Below are positions 11,843 through 24,709 of a DNA stretch of 64,000 nucleotides, piece by piece. Under the pieces are notes generated by a model. The model worked only from the letters and a program-made list of their open reading frames with translations. It did not search any database and was not told the DNA's origin. Position 1 is the stretch's first letter. Every line of letters begins with the position of its first letter. This stretch comes from Mytilus galloprovincialis (lineage: Eukaryota; Mollusca; Bivalvia; Mytilida; Mytilidae): contig NC_134846.1 in NCBI RefSeq assembly GCF_965363235.1, forward strand, positions 1,927,001 to 1,991,000, in the 5' to 3' direction. The position numbers and the translations under genes were made by a program.

Positions 11843-13193
11843 GTGAGTTGATTTTGAGTTGATCAGATATTAAAAGAATTTAATAGATTTATGAATTTGA
11901 TAGATTTACGAATGCTTCCTTTCGAAATTAGATTTATGAACTGCAACTGGTAAATACAGCTATTTACAAACATTGCTTAACTGAGTACTATGTGTCTATA
12001 TAAATGGTATTGTAGAAAATTAATATGAAATACAACAGGTAATAAAGATTTACTGACGATGTCATTCCATCGTGATACAAAACGAGACATGTATTTCTAT
12101 TCTTATTTTATCACCTATTTTGATATGTCCGTTTGTCCGGTTGACCAATAAAGCAGAGTAATTTCTATAATTTGCCAGACAGAATACAATAATATAGCAC
12201 AAAAAGTTTAGCACTACAACGAAAAAGTAAAAAAAAAAAGCAAACAACAAATAGAAGACAGGCGAATGATACCAGAGGTACCGTCAAACTCAATGGTCGG
12301 AAATAAACTGACAACGCCATGGCTAAACAAAAAAGACAGACAAATAATAATACACAACACACAACACATACACAGGTAAAATAGCTACGGACGTTTCATG
12401 GATGTGGTAATAAACGTCAGTAATACATCCGTTTTACGTTTTACGGATGTATAACGGATGTTACGGTTACTTCCGTAAAACGTCTGTATAAATTAATCCG
12501 TAAAACGTACGTGTAAAAACTAGTGTAAAACGTTTTACGGATTTTTTTTGATAAATGCGTTTTATTTAAGAATTGAATGCTTCTTTTTGTAACTTCATGA
12601 CAGCGTTGACCAACGTTCATTCTAAAAATATGCACACGGTCAACGTTTTTACAACCATTTGTAGTTAAAAAAAAAAACCCAGTTGCATTCAATACTTATT
12701 ATTACATTTTTGTAGCTAAGATCATAAAAACCAGATTTTTATTAAGTTTTTATTTAAATTAAACCTGTTCACTTCATTGTGGGACCTCGTGGCATCATGA
12801 ATGATAAATTTTATTGTGTAATGAAGTTGATTAAGGAATAACGCGAGATTGTAGTGTAGCCAATCAAAATAACGTATTATAATGAAAAAAGTAAAATCAC
12901 AAAAATACTGAACTCCGAGGAAAATTCCATCGGAAAGTCTCTTATCACATGGCGAAATCAAATGACAAAACACATAAAAAACGAATGGACAACAACGGAA
13001 ACATACATCTAATGTAATTATTCAGTATTGAACATGTTCTATTAAACTTACTAATCATGCAGATATATCATACATGAGGCAACACTTGAGATATAAGATT
13101 TGTTTGTAGGGAAAGGACACTTACAAATCATCTTGACATTTGAAAAAGTAACTACCTGCAGTACTGTTTCTTTTAATTTGTACATTATTTTAG
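11843..13193 (+). other. Intron content: repeats
   Basis: Contains a minus-strand Penelope tail fragment (about 12240-12365, with the reverse of GCCATGGCGTTGTCAG), a cluster of TTTTACGGAT motifs (12380-12545) and a family C copy (12893-12993). Confidence 0.55.
12380..12545. repeat. CGTTTTACGGA motif cluster
   Basis: The word CGTTTTACGGA and its inverse TCCGTAAAACG, plus close variants (ACGGATG, CGTAAAACGT), recur about ten times in 165 bp in both orientations. No ORF. It could be the remnant of a subterminal repeat of a DNA transposon. Confidence 0.5.
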
Positions 13194-13295
13194 GGATGTA
13201 CTGCCTTACATATGGCTGGTTACTGGGTTAAATCGGTCGAGATGTCAAAAATGTTGGTCGACAATGGAGCTAGTGTAAATATTAAAGACAAAGAC
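13194..13295 (+). CDS. Ank-Roc-COR gene, exon d (ankyrin repeat)
   Basis: 34 codons (GCTALHMAGYWVKSVEMSKM, then DNGASVNIKD), one ankyrin unit with a TALH signature. Phase 0 at both ends. Confidence 0.9.
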
Positions 13296-14122
13296 GTAAG
13301 ATCCTTTCGCATTAGTTTCAAATATCAAATCTTAATAAAAAAAATATCGGTGTCATGCTAACGCTATGCAGGTTGCGTTACCATAGCAATTAATTTTACC
13401 AATCATCACTTTTTGATCAGATTTGGTTTCACTATATTATAATGTATGTTATTGTTTAGATTTATACATTTCATGACTGACATAAGAATAAAATGAGATG
13501 AAGGTTATACATAAATGAGTTTTTCTTTCTTAATATGAAAAGGCAAATGAACATGGATGAAAAATTAACTATTTGATTTTTTCAGATCTCAATCGTTTTT
13601 CTTTTTAATAGTGCTCAGATCACCAAAAAAAAAAAAATGGGAAGCTTACCACAAAACAAAGAGAAAGTGTAAAGCGTTAGAAATATATTTCAATCATGAA
13701 TTTGTATTTTTACGAAGAAAAAATAAGTTTAAAACAATGAATATGCGATCACTGCAGATAATCGCATATAAAAACAATAAAAATCTATTGTAATTTCTCA
13801 GAAATTAAGTCATTGAACACATTCATCAATCAATGGCTATTGACAAATAAGCAAATCCGATTTATCATACTTTCTTTATGGTGTTTACCTTAAAATATGA
13901 TTATACCAATGCCTAAATCAGAAATGAGTTAGTGATAGCGTAACAAAAAAACTCCAAGGAAAATTCAACAAGGAGAGTCCCTTAGCAAATGGCAAAATTA
14001 GAAGCACAAACACATCAAACGAATGGTGATTTGTGATTGATAAGTTTCAATTGAGTACAGCTTTAAATATTCTAAACCTTGTTACAAGCTGTGAAGTAAA
14101 ACAATAATGTTTATAACCTCAG
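13296..14122 (+). other. Intron content
   Basis: A short family C copy at about 13945-14025; otherwise nothing I can name. Confidence 0.5.
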
Positions 14123-14185
14123 GGGATAACACCAGTTGAAATAGCAGCAAAGGGACAAAATACAGATGTTTTTGAATACTTAAAA
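14123..14185 (+). CDS. Ank-Roc-COR gene, exon e (terminal ankyrin half-repeat)
   Basis: 21 codons, GITPVEIAAKGQNTDVFEYL and one more, the first half of an ankyrin unit that caps the array. Phase 0; GT donor at 14186. Confidence 0.85.
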
Positions 14186-15837
14186 GTAAGTAGGTTAATT
14201 CAGATTAAGTACGGACATATTTTCAACTCGACGTATGCGCATTTCACTCTCATAATACATTCAAAGAAATTTTCCTCAGGAAGTACAAGTATTATACGGA
14301 AGTTCAGAAAATGAAAATTTGCGTATGATATAGATAGTTTTAAGATTTGAAGTAAATGGGTAAATATTTGAAAATAAAAATAAACACAGTGTATGGAATA
14401 GAATACGGTTATATGAATATATCTGTCTTTCGGTTTCAAGAATAGTAAGGGAAATGGAACACGGTTTAATATTACTGAACTTGCATTTAAAGACTACTGT
14501 GTCATATAGGAAGAGCTTAACACGATAACACGTTTTGTAAACTGTAACTAAATGTACGACCCGACTAAATGATGCATACAAAGGAAGCAACATGATTTGT
14601 TTCAATTTAACAGTACAACAATGCCCACCAATCATTATAACACGTTTTCATTGTACGTCAGTCATTGCCAGATGCTTAAATAGTTAAATGTATTGGTTTG
14701 ATTGTAAAGTCTCAAATGTATAATTTTAAATATATGAGGCTGTAAACAATGGAAGCCGTCATTTCGAATTCTAGAATTTTCTATACGCATTTTTTTCAAT
14801 AATTCAATTTCTGATGCATAAACAAAGTCATAAAAACATCTTCTATTAATTAGCTATGACATCAGACAGATGCAAATGGCTTTTCGTGGAGCTCTGATTG
14901 ATGAGTTTTTTACCTCCAAAATGTATGCTTTGAAGAATTGTGTACGTACCACGTACGTTTTGAAATTACAGTTTACGTCGGCTAGCCTTTGATAGGACTT
15001 GATACAACAGAAATATCTCACAATTCTACCGACGACAGCTAAAAGTGATGGACGGTCTGTCGATAAATTCATGGGGAACTAAACCCCCTTAAATCATTCA
15101 TCCTGAAAAGAGTTACAAAAAGTACAATCACATAGATTAACATATCACCAGTGATATTTCAAGGGGGCTATATTGAGCTTAGTATCAAATTTAAATTTCA
15201 GTTACGATATCTTCATTCAGAGAGTAATAAATTATCTAACTTAGATATAGTTTAAGCGATTTTTATACTATTTGAGCTCGAGGTGGTTACTTTTGGTTGT
15301 TAATTATTGTATTGTTTACTCACAAGATATTGAAGCAACAAAAGTGAGATGAAATTTTCCTGATTATTTCTGGTCACAGTAGGTTAGGTTACACTATATT
15401 TTATTTACATTTGTAATATTGTCCAGAATATATATATTTTCGCTTTATAAGTTAAACAGAAACTTTTTGATAATCTTGTGCAACTTTGGTTGTATATTGT
15501 GGTCAAACTAGTACTTCATTGCCATCTGGTGTGTATACACGTTTTAAGTCTTAAATGCATTATTTGTCAATGTTTTTGAATTATGATTTTACTTTACTTT
15601 CTCTGCCACTTAATGAAAACCTGTTCACATTATCCACACCTGTCTTTTTATCTCATTTTCAGTTTTTGTTTTGTTTGACTTTCTATTGCTCACTCAGTTT
15701 TCTATGTTTTGTATACTGTTGTTTGTCTTTTGGTTGTTTTCGGTTTTAATGCCATGGCGTTGTTAGTTAAATCTCGACTATTGGTCAAATAAATTATAAA
15801 TTACAGCAATATAATTTTTGGAACTAAATCTTTGTAG
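14186..15837 (+). other. Intron content
   Basis: A Penelope tail-like fragment at about 15640-15770 (+). The rest, including 14200-15630, shows no feature I can support. Confidence 0.5.
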
Positions 15838-15859
15838 AAATGCAGAGACCAAGGATGTC
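15838..15859 (+). CDS. Ank-Roc-COR gene, micro-exon f
   Basis: A 22-base exon (KCRDQGC plus one base) between AG at 15836-15837 and GTAAGT at 15860. It is kept because it converts phase 0 to phase 1, which the next exon needs. It links the ankyrin array to the linker before the GTPase. Confidence 0.6.
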
Positions 15860-15922
15860 GTAAGTAAATACATATATTTTACATGAAATTGTGAGAGTAA
15901 CACTTACTTCCATCACTGTATT

Positions 15923-17350
15923 GGATACCTAAACTACATAAGTGTCCTTACAAACAACGGTATATTGCTGGGTCTTCCAAGTGCTCCACGAAACCTCTTT
16001 CTAAATTATTAACATCTATTTTATCAGCAATCAAAGACGGGCTTCCAAGTTATTGTGAAACTGCCTATTCTAGAGGTGGCGTGAATCAGATGTGGATACT
16101 TAAAAGTTCAAAAGATCTTTTAGAGTACATACAATCTAACTCTCTTTCATCTTGTAACAGTATTAAAACATTTGACTTTTCTACTCTGTACACAAGTATT
16201 CCACATTCCAAACTAAAAGACAAATTGAAAGAGTTGGTATTACTTTGCTTCATAAAAAAGAATGGCCAACGTAGATACAAGTATCTTGTCTTAGGGAGGC
16301 ATAAATCCTACTTTGTAAAGAATCACTCTGATTCAAACAAAAAATTCTCTGAAACTGATATTATCAAGATGCTTGATTTCTTGATTGACAACATATTTGT
16401 TACGTTCGGAGGACGTGTTTTTCAACAGACTGTCGGCATTCCAATGGGAACAAACTGTGCCCTTTACACGCCGACTTGTTTCTTTATTATTATGAGGCTG
16501 ACTTCATGCAGGAACTTCTTAGGAAGAAAGACAAGAAGTTAGCAATATCCTTTAACTCTACTTTCCGCTATATAGATGATGTTCTTTCACTAAACAATTC
16601 AAAATTTGGTGACTATGTGGAACGCATCTATCCAATCGAACTAGAGATAAAGGATACTACAGATACAATTAAGTCGGCTTCATATCTTGACTTACATCTA
16701 GAAATTGACAATGAGGGTCGGTTGAAAACAAAACTTTACGACAAAAGAGATGATTTCAGCTTTCCAATTGTGAACTTTCCATTTCTAAGTAGCAACATTC
16801 CAGCAGCACCTGCATACGGGGTATATATCTCCCAATTGATACGATATTCCCGTGCTTGCATTTCCTATCATGATTTTCTTGATAGAGGTTTGCTGCTCAC
16901 AAGGAAGCTATTAAACCAAGAGTTCCAAATAGGGAAGTTGAAATCATCCCTTCGTAAATTTTACGGACGCCATCACGAGTTGGTTGACCGTTATGGAATA
17001 ACCGTTTCACAAATGATATCGGATATGTTCCTTACGTCGTAACTACAATCCCCTTCCCTTTCATGAATATGACCTACCGAATTATACTATTTACCGGATT
17101 TGTAATCACATAAGCAACACGACGGGTGCCACATGTGGAGCAGGATCTGCTTACCCTTCCGGAGCACCTGAGATCACCCCTACTTTTTGGTGGGGTTCGT
17201 GTTGTTTATTCTTTAGTTTTCTATGTTGTGTCGTGTGTACTATTGTTTTTCTGTTTGTCTTTTTCATTTTTAGCCATGGAGTTGTCAGTTTGTTTTAGAT
17301 TTATGAGTTTGACTGTCCCTTTGGTATCTTTCGTCCCTCTTTTATAATTC
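15923..17350 (+). mobile_element. Penelope-like retroelement, 5'-truncated copy 1
   Basis: Reverse-transcriptase signatures in order: LPKLHK-type start near 15923, FDFSTLYTSIPH near 16170, GIPMGTNCA near 16435, FRYIDDVLSLNN near 16565, then the downstream thumb region to a stop near 17042 and a 3' tail to about 17350. The style fits Penelope-like elements rather than LINEs or LTR elements. It is truncated at the 5' end, lacks any endonuclease region and has about one break. It sits in an intron of the Ank-Roc-COR gene, same strand. Confidence 0.75.
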
Positions 17351-17617
17351 AGGTGTCCCTAGGACAGCTCAGGATAGCTCAAATGAAACAAGGGATGCAA
17401 GCATTCGTTGAAACGTTTAAAATAAAATGACAAACAAAATTACCTAATTCGTGCGAGGCTACATTACCTGAGGGAGTTAATACCTCAGTCTTTTCATTAC
17501 TTCTAAATCTGTCCACATTTATACATAAAAAAAAAGATTTATGAATCATGTCTACTGACTTCGGATACTGGTAAATTCGTAATTACATAATTTTGACATT
17601 TTTTTTTATTTATACAG

Positions 17618-17722
17618 GGATAGAATATGATTTGGAAAGGTTCGGAATGAAAACGGAGGATGATTTTCAAAATATAGTATCCCAAGGATCTTACCAGTCA
17701 CACGAAAACAGAATTTATTTGG
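17618..17722 (+). CDS. Ank-Roc-COR gene, exon g (linker before GTPase)
   Basis: 105 bases, phase 1 to phase 1, reading RIEYDLERFGMKTEDDFQNI and onward to ENRIYLG. No domain recognised; it leads directly into the P-loop exon. Confidence 0.8.
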
Positions 17723-18416
17723 GTATGTGACATCATTAACCTTATCGATAGAAAAATTTTGTGTTTGTTTCGAGATTTGTAGTTTTTAATGGCCCATAAG
17801 CCATTGGATTCAGGTCTAAATATATCTTTAAAATTAGAATGTGTACGTTTATTAGACAGTCCATGCTAAAACTCTGGTGAAAAGACCAGTAACAAAAAAA
17901 AAGAGGAGAAAATAGTTGATGTCGTCCCATCATTCCCGGCAAGGTACATTTTAAAAGTATGTCCTAACATTTCATCATTACAAAACAGTATACAAAATCA
18001 ACACTGATTTAAATTTAAGTCATTGGTGTACTCGATATTACGTCGAACTCGAAATGTTAACTTTCGACAAATTAGATTCAATCAGTTTATTTTAATCACA
18101 CCTTGTCATTAAAACTAATCTAGCATCAACAATTGTCAATAATTGTAATTTTCAAGTACTTTCTCGCAGATTTTTTCTCTATTTAGAATTATGTGCGAAA
18201 ATTGCATATTAATAAGTACTGTACAATATTGCCTTAGTCGGTTTGTGATAAGTTGGTTTGACATAAATGTGCAAAACTCATTTCATTTCAGTGAAAATTA
18301 ACAATTACAAATACTCTTTTGAGTCGATTTTTTTCATTTCGTTGTGCAATTAGTTGATATTCATTTCTAGTGTAACAGCAGAAAATAACCATCTATGTAT
18401 TTTTTATTGACTTCAG
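17723..18416 (+). other. Intron, nothing recognised
   Basis: AT-rich; no repeat or RNA that I can name. Confidence 0.5.
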
Positions 18417-18569
18417 TTGGACCTTACAATGTTGGTAAGACTACTATTGCAGCAGTGCTAGTAAATTATGAAATTCCAAGAGAAAGATGTCCGACAAATG
18501 GTATATGGGTACATTTAAGGAGAGCAGGAATGAACATTGAAAAGAGAGAATGGGTATTTTTTAAATCAG
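18417..18569 (+). CDS. Ank-Roc-COR gene, exon h (Roc P-loop)
   Basis: Carries the Walker A motif GPYNVGKTT at about 18420-18446, followed by NGIWVHLRRAGMNIEKREW. In Roc GTPases the P-loop binds GTP phosphates. AG at 18415-18416, GTGAAT donor at 18570, phase 1 at both ends. Confidence 0.9.
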
Positions 18570-20781
18570 GTGAATAATATTGACTATATACATCAAATCA
18601 GACTTAACTTATTAAACGTACATATCAAAACTGAAACAGTTTGAAAGCAATATGGCCACCGAGAACCTAATACCTGTAATGCCAATTTGCAAGAGGGAGT
18701 ACATACATGTGTTTTAATAGTTTCTAATCTTGAAATGTTTTTTTTTTTAAATCATTGCTATTAATCATGTCAATACCAAAATACTGACTACCAGGTGAAC
18801 AGTATTCTATAAAATGAAATTTCATGAATTCTTTTTCACTGAATATCAGCTAGTGTGTAATTTTTCATACCCTTTTGAGAAGCAACTGTTATGACTTTAT
18901 TTTTCTTTTAGATGAATACAAATTTGTTGGTTAAGAGACTCATATTATAAGGGTTGAAAAAATAACTAAGAATGAAATCCTGTCGCCTACAAAGCGTAAT
19001 TAAAACTTAATTTGCAGTTTTTGTCATATTCTGATTAATTCAACTACTTATAGTAGTATACGGGGTATATATCTCCCAATTGATACGATATTCCCGTGCT
19101 TGCATTTCCTATCATGATTTTCTTGATAGAGGTTTGCTGCTCACAAGGAAGCTATTAAACCAAGAGTTCCAAATGGTGAAGTTGAAATCATCCCTTCGTA
19201 AATTTTACGGACGCCATCACGAGTTGGTTGACCGTTATGGAATAACCGTTTCACAAATGATATCGGATATGTTCCTTACGTCGTAACTACAATCCCCTTC
19301 CCTTTCATGAATATGACCTACCGAATTAGACTATTTACCGGATTTGTAATCACTTAAGCAACACGACGGGTGCCACATGTGGAGCAGGATCTGCTTACCC
19401 TTCCGGAGCACCTGAGATCACCCCTAGTTTTTGGTGGGGTTCGTGTTGTTTATTCTTAAGTTTTCTATGTTGTGTCGTGTGTACTATTGTTTTTCTGTTT
19501 GTCTTTTTTATTTTTAGCCATGGCGTTGTCAGTTTGTTTTAGATTTATGAGTTTGACTGTCCCTTTGGTATCTTTCGTCCCTCTTTTATAGGTATTTATA
19601 CAGCTGTACTGCATGATGGAAGCTTTAAATATCTTATATTATTAGCATTCTTATTTTTGTTGATCATCGTAACCTTTTCAAAAACATAGTAACCTTGTCG
19701 AATAGATATTTCTATATTATACTATAAATTTGTGTTATACAAAATAATCATCATGGCAAATACCGATACTAGTACACACATGACACACTTGTAATCATTT
19801 ACAATAATAAATGACAATACGAAATAGGAAAAATGAATTTAATAAATTTGATGAAATCGTATATGCTTTTGACCCATATAGTACGAAATGGATATGATCA
19901 GAAATACACAATGAAAAAAACTTTCTGTCCAAAATGGCAAACTTTGCGTACGGAATGGTGATTTTTAGTACAAAATGGAAACGACACGAAAAAGGCATGG
20001 TCAGAATGACTAGATTACTACGGTACCTTTTCCTCCTTCATACTAGGACTCTCCTGTAAAACAACATCAATAGTCAATGATCTGATAGAAGAATGATACC
20101 TTAACCGATAGGACAATGGGAATTTATTAATATGTAAAAATTAAGGAAATGATGCATACATGCGTAGTTGCCAATAAGATCTATACACCAAAGTTTAAAT
20201 GAAGGGGATATAAGCAATTATAAATACCGTACTGTCTTCAACAATGAGAAAAATTCCTATCGTAAAGACGACTATAGATGGCCAAAACATGAAAATATGA
20301 ACAACTTAATTGAGAAAAACTATCGGTTTTAACCGGCTCCAGAGTTTAGACCTTCACATATATAGTGTGACGAGGTAAACTTGTTTAAAGGTGCCAACCC
20401 TTCCTCTACTCCTACCCCCAACCGTTTATCATTTATCACGGATGTTTAATGTAAGAACGCACACATGATGATAAACCTGAAGTTTGTGTTATTTGGTTTT
20501 CAGTATTGAAACATTTTATAAAACTGTTTTTGTAAGTAATTAGTGAACGCGATGTATGGTTACATTTCTTTTGATGATTTGATTAATCGTTATGGAATAT
20601 TGGCTGTGACATCACCAATATGTTATTTGCTACGAGCTACACGACGTATGCAACTACATACATCGAATTGATTACTTACCCCAGTGCAATCTAAGTTGCT
20701 GTTTCAAACTGTTGTTTGTCTTGTCGTCGTAGTTATTTTAGGTAATGGTTATGTCTGGAATTTTTAGTTATGGTTTTTAAG
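18570..20781 (+). other. Intron content: Penelope 3' copy and other repeats
   Basis: Holds the second Penelope-like 3' fragment (19056-19593), a family E repeat (about 20110-20300, GTCTTCAACAATGAG) and a decayed Penelope end at about 20560-20650 (CGTTATGGAATATTGGC). Confidence 0.6.
19056..19593 (+). mobile_element. Penelope-like retroelement, 3' fragment, copy 2
   Basis: Almost identical to 16817-17347 of copy 1 (start TACGGGGTATATATCTCCC, end CGTCCCTCTTTTATA) with only scattered differences over about 530 bases. It is a severely 5'-truncated insertion, in the next-but-one intron of the same gene and in the same orientation. The high identity implies young age or recent exchange between the copies. 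Confidence 0.85.
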
Positions 20782-21147
20782 ATTGTGAAATAGTTTATGA
20801 ACCTGAACAAAAGAAGCGTCGACTGGCTACAGATGAACCAGATGTGCGTCTAGAAAGTTCTCAAGTATCCGACAAGCGTCATGTCCCCTATAACATGATC
20901 GGAGCTACTCATTCACAGATGTACAATAGAATTAAAGAAATGTTGCAAAATGGCAAATACGAGGAAAAGATCGCCCCTGTTGATATATGGGATTTTGGAG
21001 GACAAGATGTTTATTATGTAACACACCAGCTATTTATCTGTTATAGAGGAACGTTTATTTTAGTTTTTGATGGGAGCAAACAAATGAATGATCGATTAGA
21101 CGTTAAATCATATTTGCCAGGTGTTTCAGAGTATCCCACTACCTCTG
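20782..21147 (+). CDS. Ank-Roc-COR gene, exon i (Roc switch region)
   Basis: The phase-1 exon starts by completing GAT (D) and reads CEIVYEPEQKKRR and onward. It contains DFGGQDVYYVTHQLF at about 20992-21036, the Roc version of the DxxG switch II motif, then GTFILVFDGSKQ. Open throughout; donor GTATGA at 21148. Confidence 0.9.
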
Positions 21148-22019
21148 GTATGATCTAAAATAACTTCATGTTTATATATTGATAATTAAGATTGATAACA
21201 AAACGTCAGTATATTCGGAACGTGTTAATTATACTATTATTGAATTAAAGCACATCTTAATACGACCATGCATTATAATGTTGACAATAGTTTCAATTTG
21301 ATCACTTGATATTTATGATTAAATATAAGTTGTGTGCCATTATTTTTTTTAAATTTATCATACTGACACATAATTGGAAAGGGTTTTGACAATGATGAAT
21401 CATCCTTACCGTATTTTCATCTATTTTATTTTCTACCTCGCTTTGGTCGTCCGAAGATAAATTATATCTGATTCTATATAAAGACACAACAAAAACAAGT
21501 ATGGCAGGAAATACACACCAAAGAGTTTATTTTTTTAGAAACAAAACAATGTTTTCAAAATAAATTAATTGACTAAGTCCATACATCATACATCATATTG
21601 TAATTTTCACTGTTCATACTAATATCTACAAAAACAAAATACACAGAACAAGAATTATACTATGCATAATAAAACAATCTAAATGTAATAACGTTGTCGA
21701 ACAAGTTTTTTTGTGTGAAATCTCGATGAAATGAAAAGGGCGTGTAAAATAGTAAATATAGTCTTAAAACCGAGCTACTCAGTATTGCGCAACAGAAAAA
21801 GTAAGAAATCTCAAAACGAAAAGAACTACAAATAAAGTGAATGTTTCTGTAAACATTCACTGACTTTACGAAAGGGCCTTGGCGTGATATGAATTCATAG
21901 GAATCTGTTTATATCTCATTTTCCATACAGCGATGCAAAACTCACTCTAATGAAACATAAAGAAAAAAACTGCATCAAAATTATAATGTCCTTTAATTGA
22001 AGTTATGTTATTATTTCAG
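21148..22019 (+). other. Intron, nothing recognised
   Basis: 870 bases of AT-rich sequence without a feature I can name. Confidence 0.5.
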
Positions 22020-22126
22020 TATACCTTTTGCATTGGGTGAATTCAATTTTAACATACTGCAAGAATACTAAAGATGGATATCCAAAAATATTATTTGTAG
22101 CAACACATAAAGACCTTCTACATAAG
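22020..22126 (+). CDS. Ank-Roc-COR gene, exon j (Roc G4)
   Basis: Reads HWVNSILTYCKNTKDGYPKI then LFVATHKDLLHK. THKD fits the guanine-specificity (NKxD-type) position of Roc domains. Phase 1 in, phase 0 out. Confidence 0.85.
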
Positions 22127-22655
22127 GTAGTTTTATCTAAACAGAGCATGCCTGTATGTAATGTGCTAAATAATAGATTGTATATGTTTGTAGTTACAAA
22201 AGTAAAATCCCAAAATTAAACAACTGAACTATGAGGAAAACTTAAAACAGAAAGTCCCTAATTAAATGGCAAAACCAACAACTCAAACACATCAAAAGAA
22301 TGGATAACATTTGTCACATTTCTGACTTGGTACAAAAGACAATTAGAGGTCGAATTTTCCAAATTTAAATAAAACTTTATAAAATAATATTATATATGAA
22401 AAAAAGATAAAAAAGAATTAATACATTTAGATAAGTCTTTGATGGCATATTTTTGCAAAGCCCTATTCTCACAGAATATTTAGACAGAGTGATATTACAA
22501 GGCAAATTTCTGAATACTTACAAAAAAAGTAAAATCACAAAAATACTGAACTCCGAGGAAAACGGAGTCATTTGTTTTAAAATTATTGATCAACCATTTA
22601 AGGATCTACTGTAACTTGCCTTCTTGTAATTTTGCATGGTTTTACTCTTTTCTAG
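22127..22655 (+). other. Intron content: repeat C
   Basis: A family C copy at 22197-22345 and a 40-base scrap of the same family at 22522-22560. Confidence 0.55.
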
Positions 22656-23891
22656 CACAGCGTAGAGAACCGCAGGCGTGAGATAACTAGATCACTAGAA
22701 ATATTATTCGAGAAACACTCAGGTCGTCATCATCTAATTTTCAATCCATTGATTTTTGTAAATGCGACTGACAAATCTGATCGTGAAATGAGAATGGTTA
22801 AAGATCAGATTGTGAGCATTGCGTTTTCACATCCAAAATGGGGTGAGCAAATGCCTGTTGTCTGGATCACATTGGAATTACAAATTGCATTGCGTGTTGA
22901 GAAAGATGAGTTTGTGCTTACTAAAGATGCATTAATAGCAATTAATACACATGAGACATCAGTATCATTGAATGAAGAGGCTCTAGAAACATTCCTAAAA
23001 ATTCAAAATAGTCTTGGCAAAATTATTTATTTTAATGTGAAAAAGTTAAACAAATATATAATTATCAATCCGCTATGTCTAATTCAAGTATTAAAATCAA
23101 TTGTCACGATAAGAGAACACTGGCCTAGTGGACCAGATTTTTCAAGAACACTACTTGAACTAAGTTCCAAAGGAATTATATCAAAAGAAAATATTTTTCA
23201 AATTGGGCAACAGCCTGAATTTAGCAACCTTCTTCCATACAAAGATTTTATGATTGAAATTCTGTGTCATTTGGACATTTTGGTAGAGCAGAAAAGGTAC
23301 GATATTGACACAGATGATCAGGTTATCGAAAGGTATTTAGTGCCATCTATGATAACTACTCCATGTAAGTCAGAATGGATTCTAGAATTGACCTCTGAAG
23401 AAAAGAGTTTGTGTTTGATTTACAACTTCGAGGAAGACATAATACCTACAGGTCTATCCTATCGTATTCTCAGCTCATGCCTTTGTATATGGGACCTTAA
23501 AACTATTAGAACTCACCTTCAACTATTTGCAGGATGTGCACTGTTCAGAATAAACCAAAATCTTGACCTCATAATAATTTTAAAAAAGAATAAGATTGCC
23601 ATATACCTTGTACATGCTTTTGGAAAGTCGAACATAGTTCGTGATGTTGCAACGAGCACCCAGGAATGTTTATCTGTGTCAATTTAGAAGATTTCAAATA
23701 TCTTGAATTCCGCTGGTAGAACTTCAACCTTGGAAATGAATGATATGCCATTTAAATTTCAAGTAAAGGCGTCCTGTGGTTGCTTTGTCGACTATGTAAC
23801 GATACAAAATGCTCCAGGTGACCTCTGGCAGTGTTCAGAGCATACAACTAGTACAGATTTAAAGCAAATGACAATTTGGTTTGCAAAAGAG
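22656..23891 (+). pseudogene. Ank-Roc-COR gene, exon k (COR domain), in-frame stop
   Basis: The largest exon, 1236 bases in one frame, begins HSVENRRREITRSLEILFEK. It matches the end of Roc plus the COR dimerisation domain (HPKWGEQMPVVWITLELQ; IIINPLCLIQVLKSIV). A TAG at 23685-23687 interrupts an otherwise open frame; after it the frame resumes with KISNILNSAGRTSTLEM and on to TIWFAKE at the GT donor (23892). Continuation of the same frame for 68 codons argues for a point nonsense change in real coding sequence, not a natural C-terminus. Confidence 0.8.
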
Positions 23892-24672
23892 GTAATTCTG
23901 TCTCAATTTTTAAAATATTCTCTAAGTTCAGAACGATTATGATGTTTTTATTGATGCGAATAATGCATTATCGCAACAATAACATATATCTGTATTCAGA
24001 TTTTCATAAAATTGCAAGAATTAATTTCGGATTTTTGTTCATTCTTCTGAAATCGATATGTTTAGTGCATACAATACTTTCTGTATTTAAATTAAACATA
24101 TACCTTTTGTTAAAGAAAAGATATGCAATTTTAAGATGTGCAGATATTTTTTTATATAAAAAATCTATCAAAAGTAAACAGCAGTAGTTAAACTCATTTG
24201 ATATATCTGATTTACTTGAAAAGTCAGAAATATGACAGTTGTTTTCTATTCGTTTTTGATTTTGCCTTTCGATATAGGACTTTCTGTTCGAAATTTCCTT
24301 CGAGTTCGGTATTTTTATTATTTTACTTTTTACCAAACAAAAGAAAACAATAAAGAAAAAAGAAAAAAGACCAATAGACAAACGATAGAGATCAAGACAA
24401 AACATAGAGATTAGTAATTTACCTATTGTGTTGAATGCAACAGAATTGTGTTCGAAAAAAAATGTGGACATATATTATTTTACGTTTAATTCAGACACGG
24501 AAAATTTGAAATAATAAGTACAGTTTTCTCTTTATCATTCAAATTGATATTGAGTTTCTATTTGTTGCTTGATACCAAAATAACTTGTTGCAAACTTTCG
24601 TAGCTTATTTAAAGATTGTGAATGCTCCATACTTAGCCCTGTGTTTGGTTAATGTGCTTTTATTCATTGCAG
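23892..24672 (+). other. Intron content: repeat C on minus strand
   Basis: 24231-24340 is a reversed family C copy (TCGAGTTCGGTATTTTT is the inverse of the family head). The 155-aa minus-strand ORF across this intron is low complexity and not supported. Confidence 0.5.
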
Positions 24673-24709
24673 AGGACAGAAGACATCTACACGTGTCGAC
24701 ATGGCCAAG
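24673..24709 (+). CDS. Ank-Roc-COR gene, small exon l
   Basis: 37 bases (RTEDIYTCRHGQ plus one base) between TTCATTGCAG and GTAGTG. The Cys-His pattern CRHG after an upstream CGCF...CSEH fits a short linker. It changes phase 0 to 1 as the next exon requires. Confidence 0.65.

Noticed and set aside
24004-24471. 155-aa minus-strand ORF
   Set aside because: It spans an intron of the Ank-Roc-COR gene and includes a reversed family C repeat; hydrophobic and Lys/Ser-rich low-complexity content, no homology recognised.
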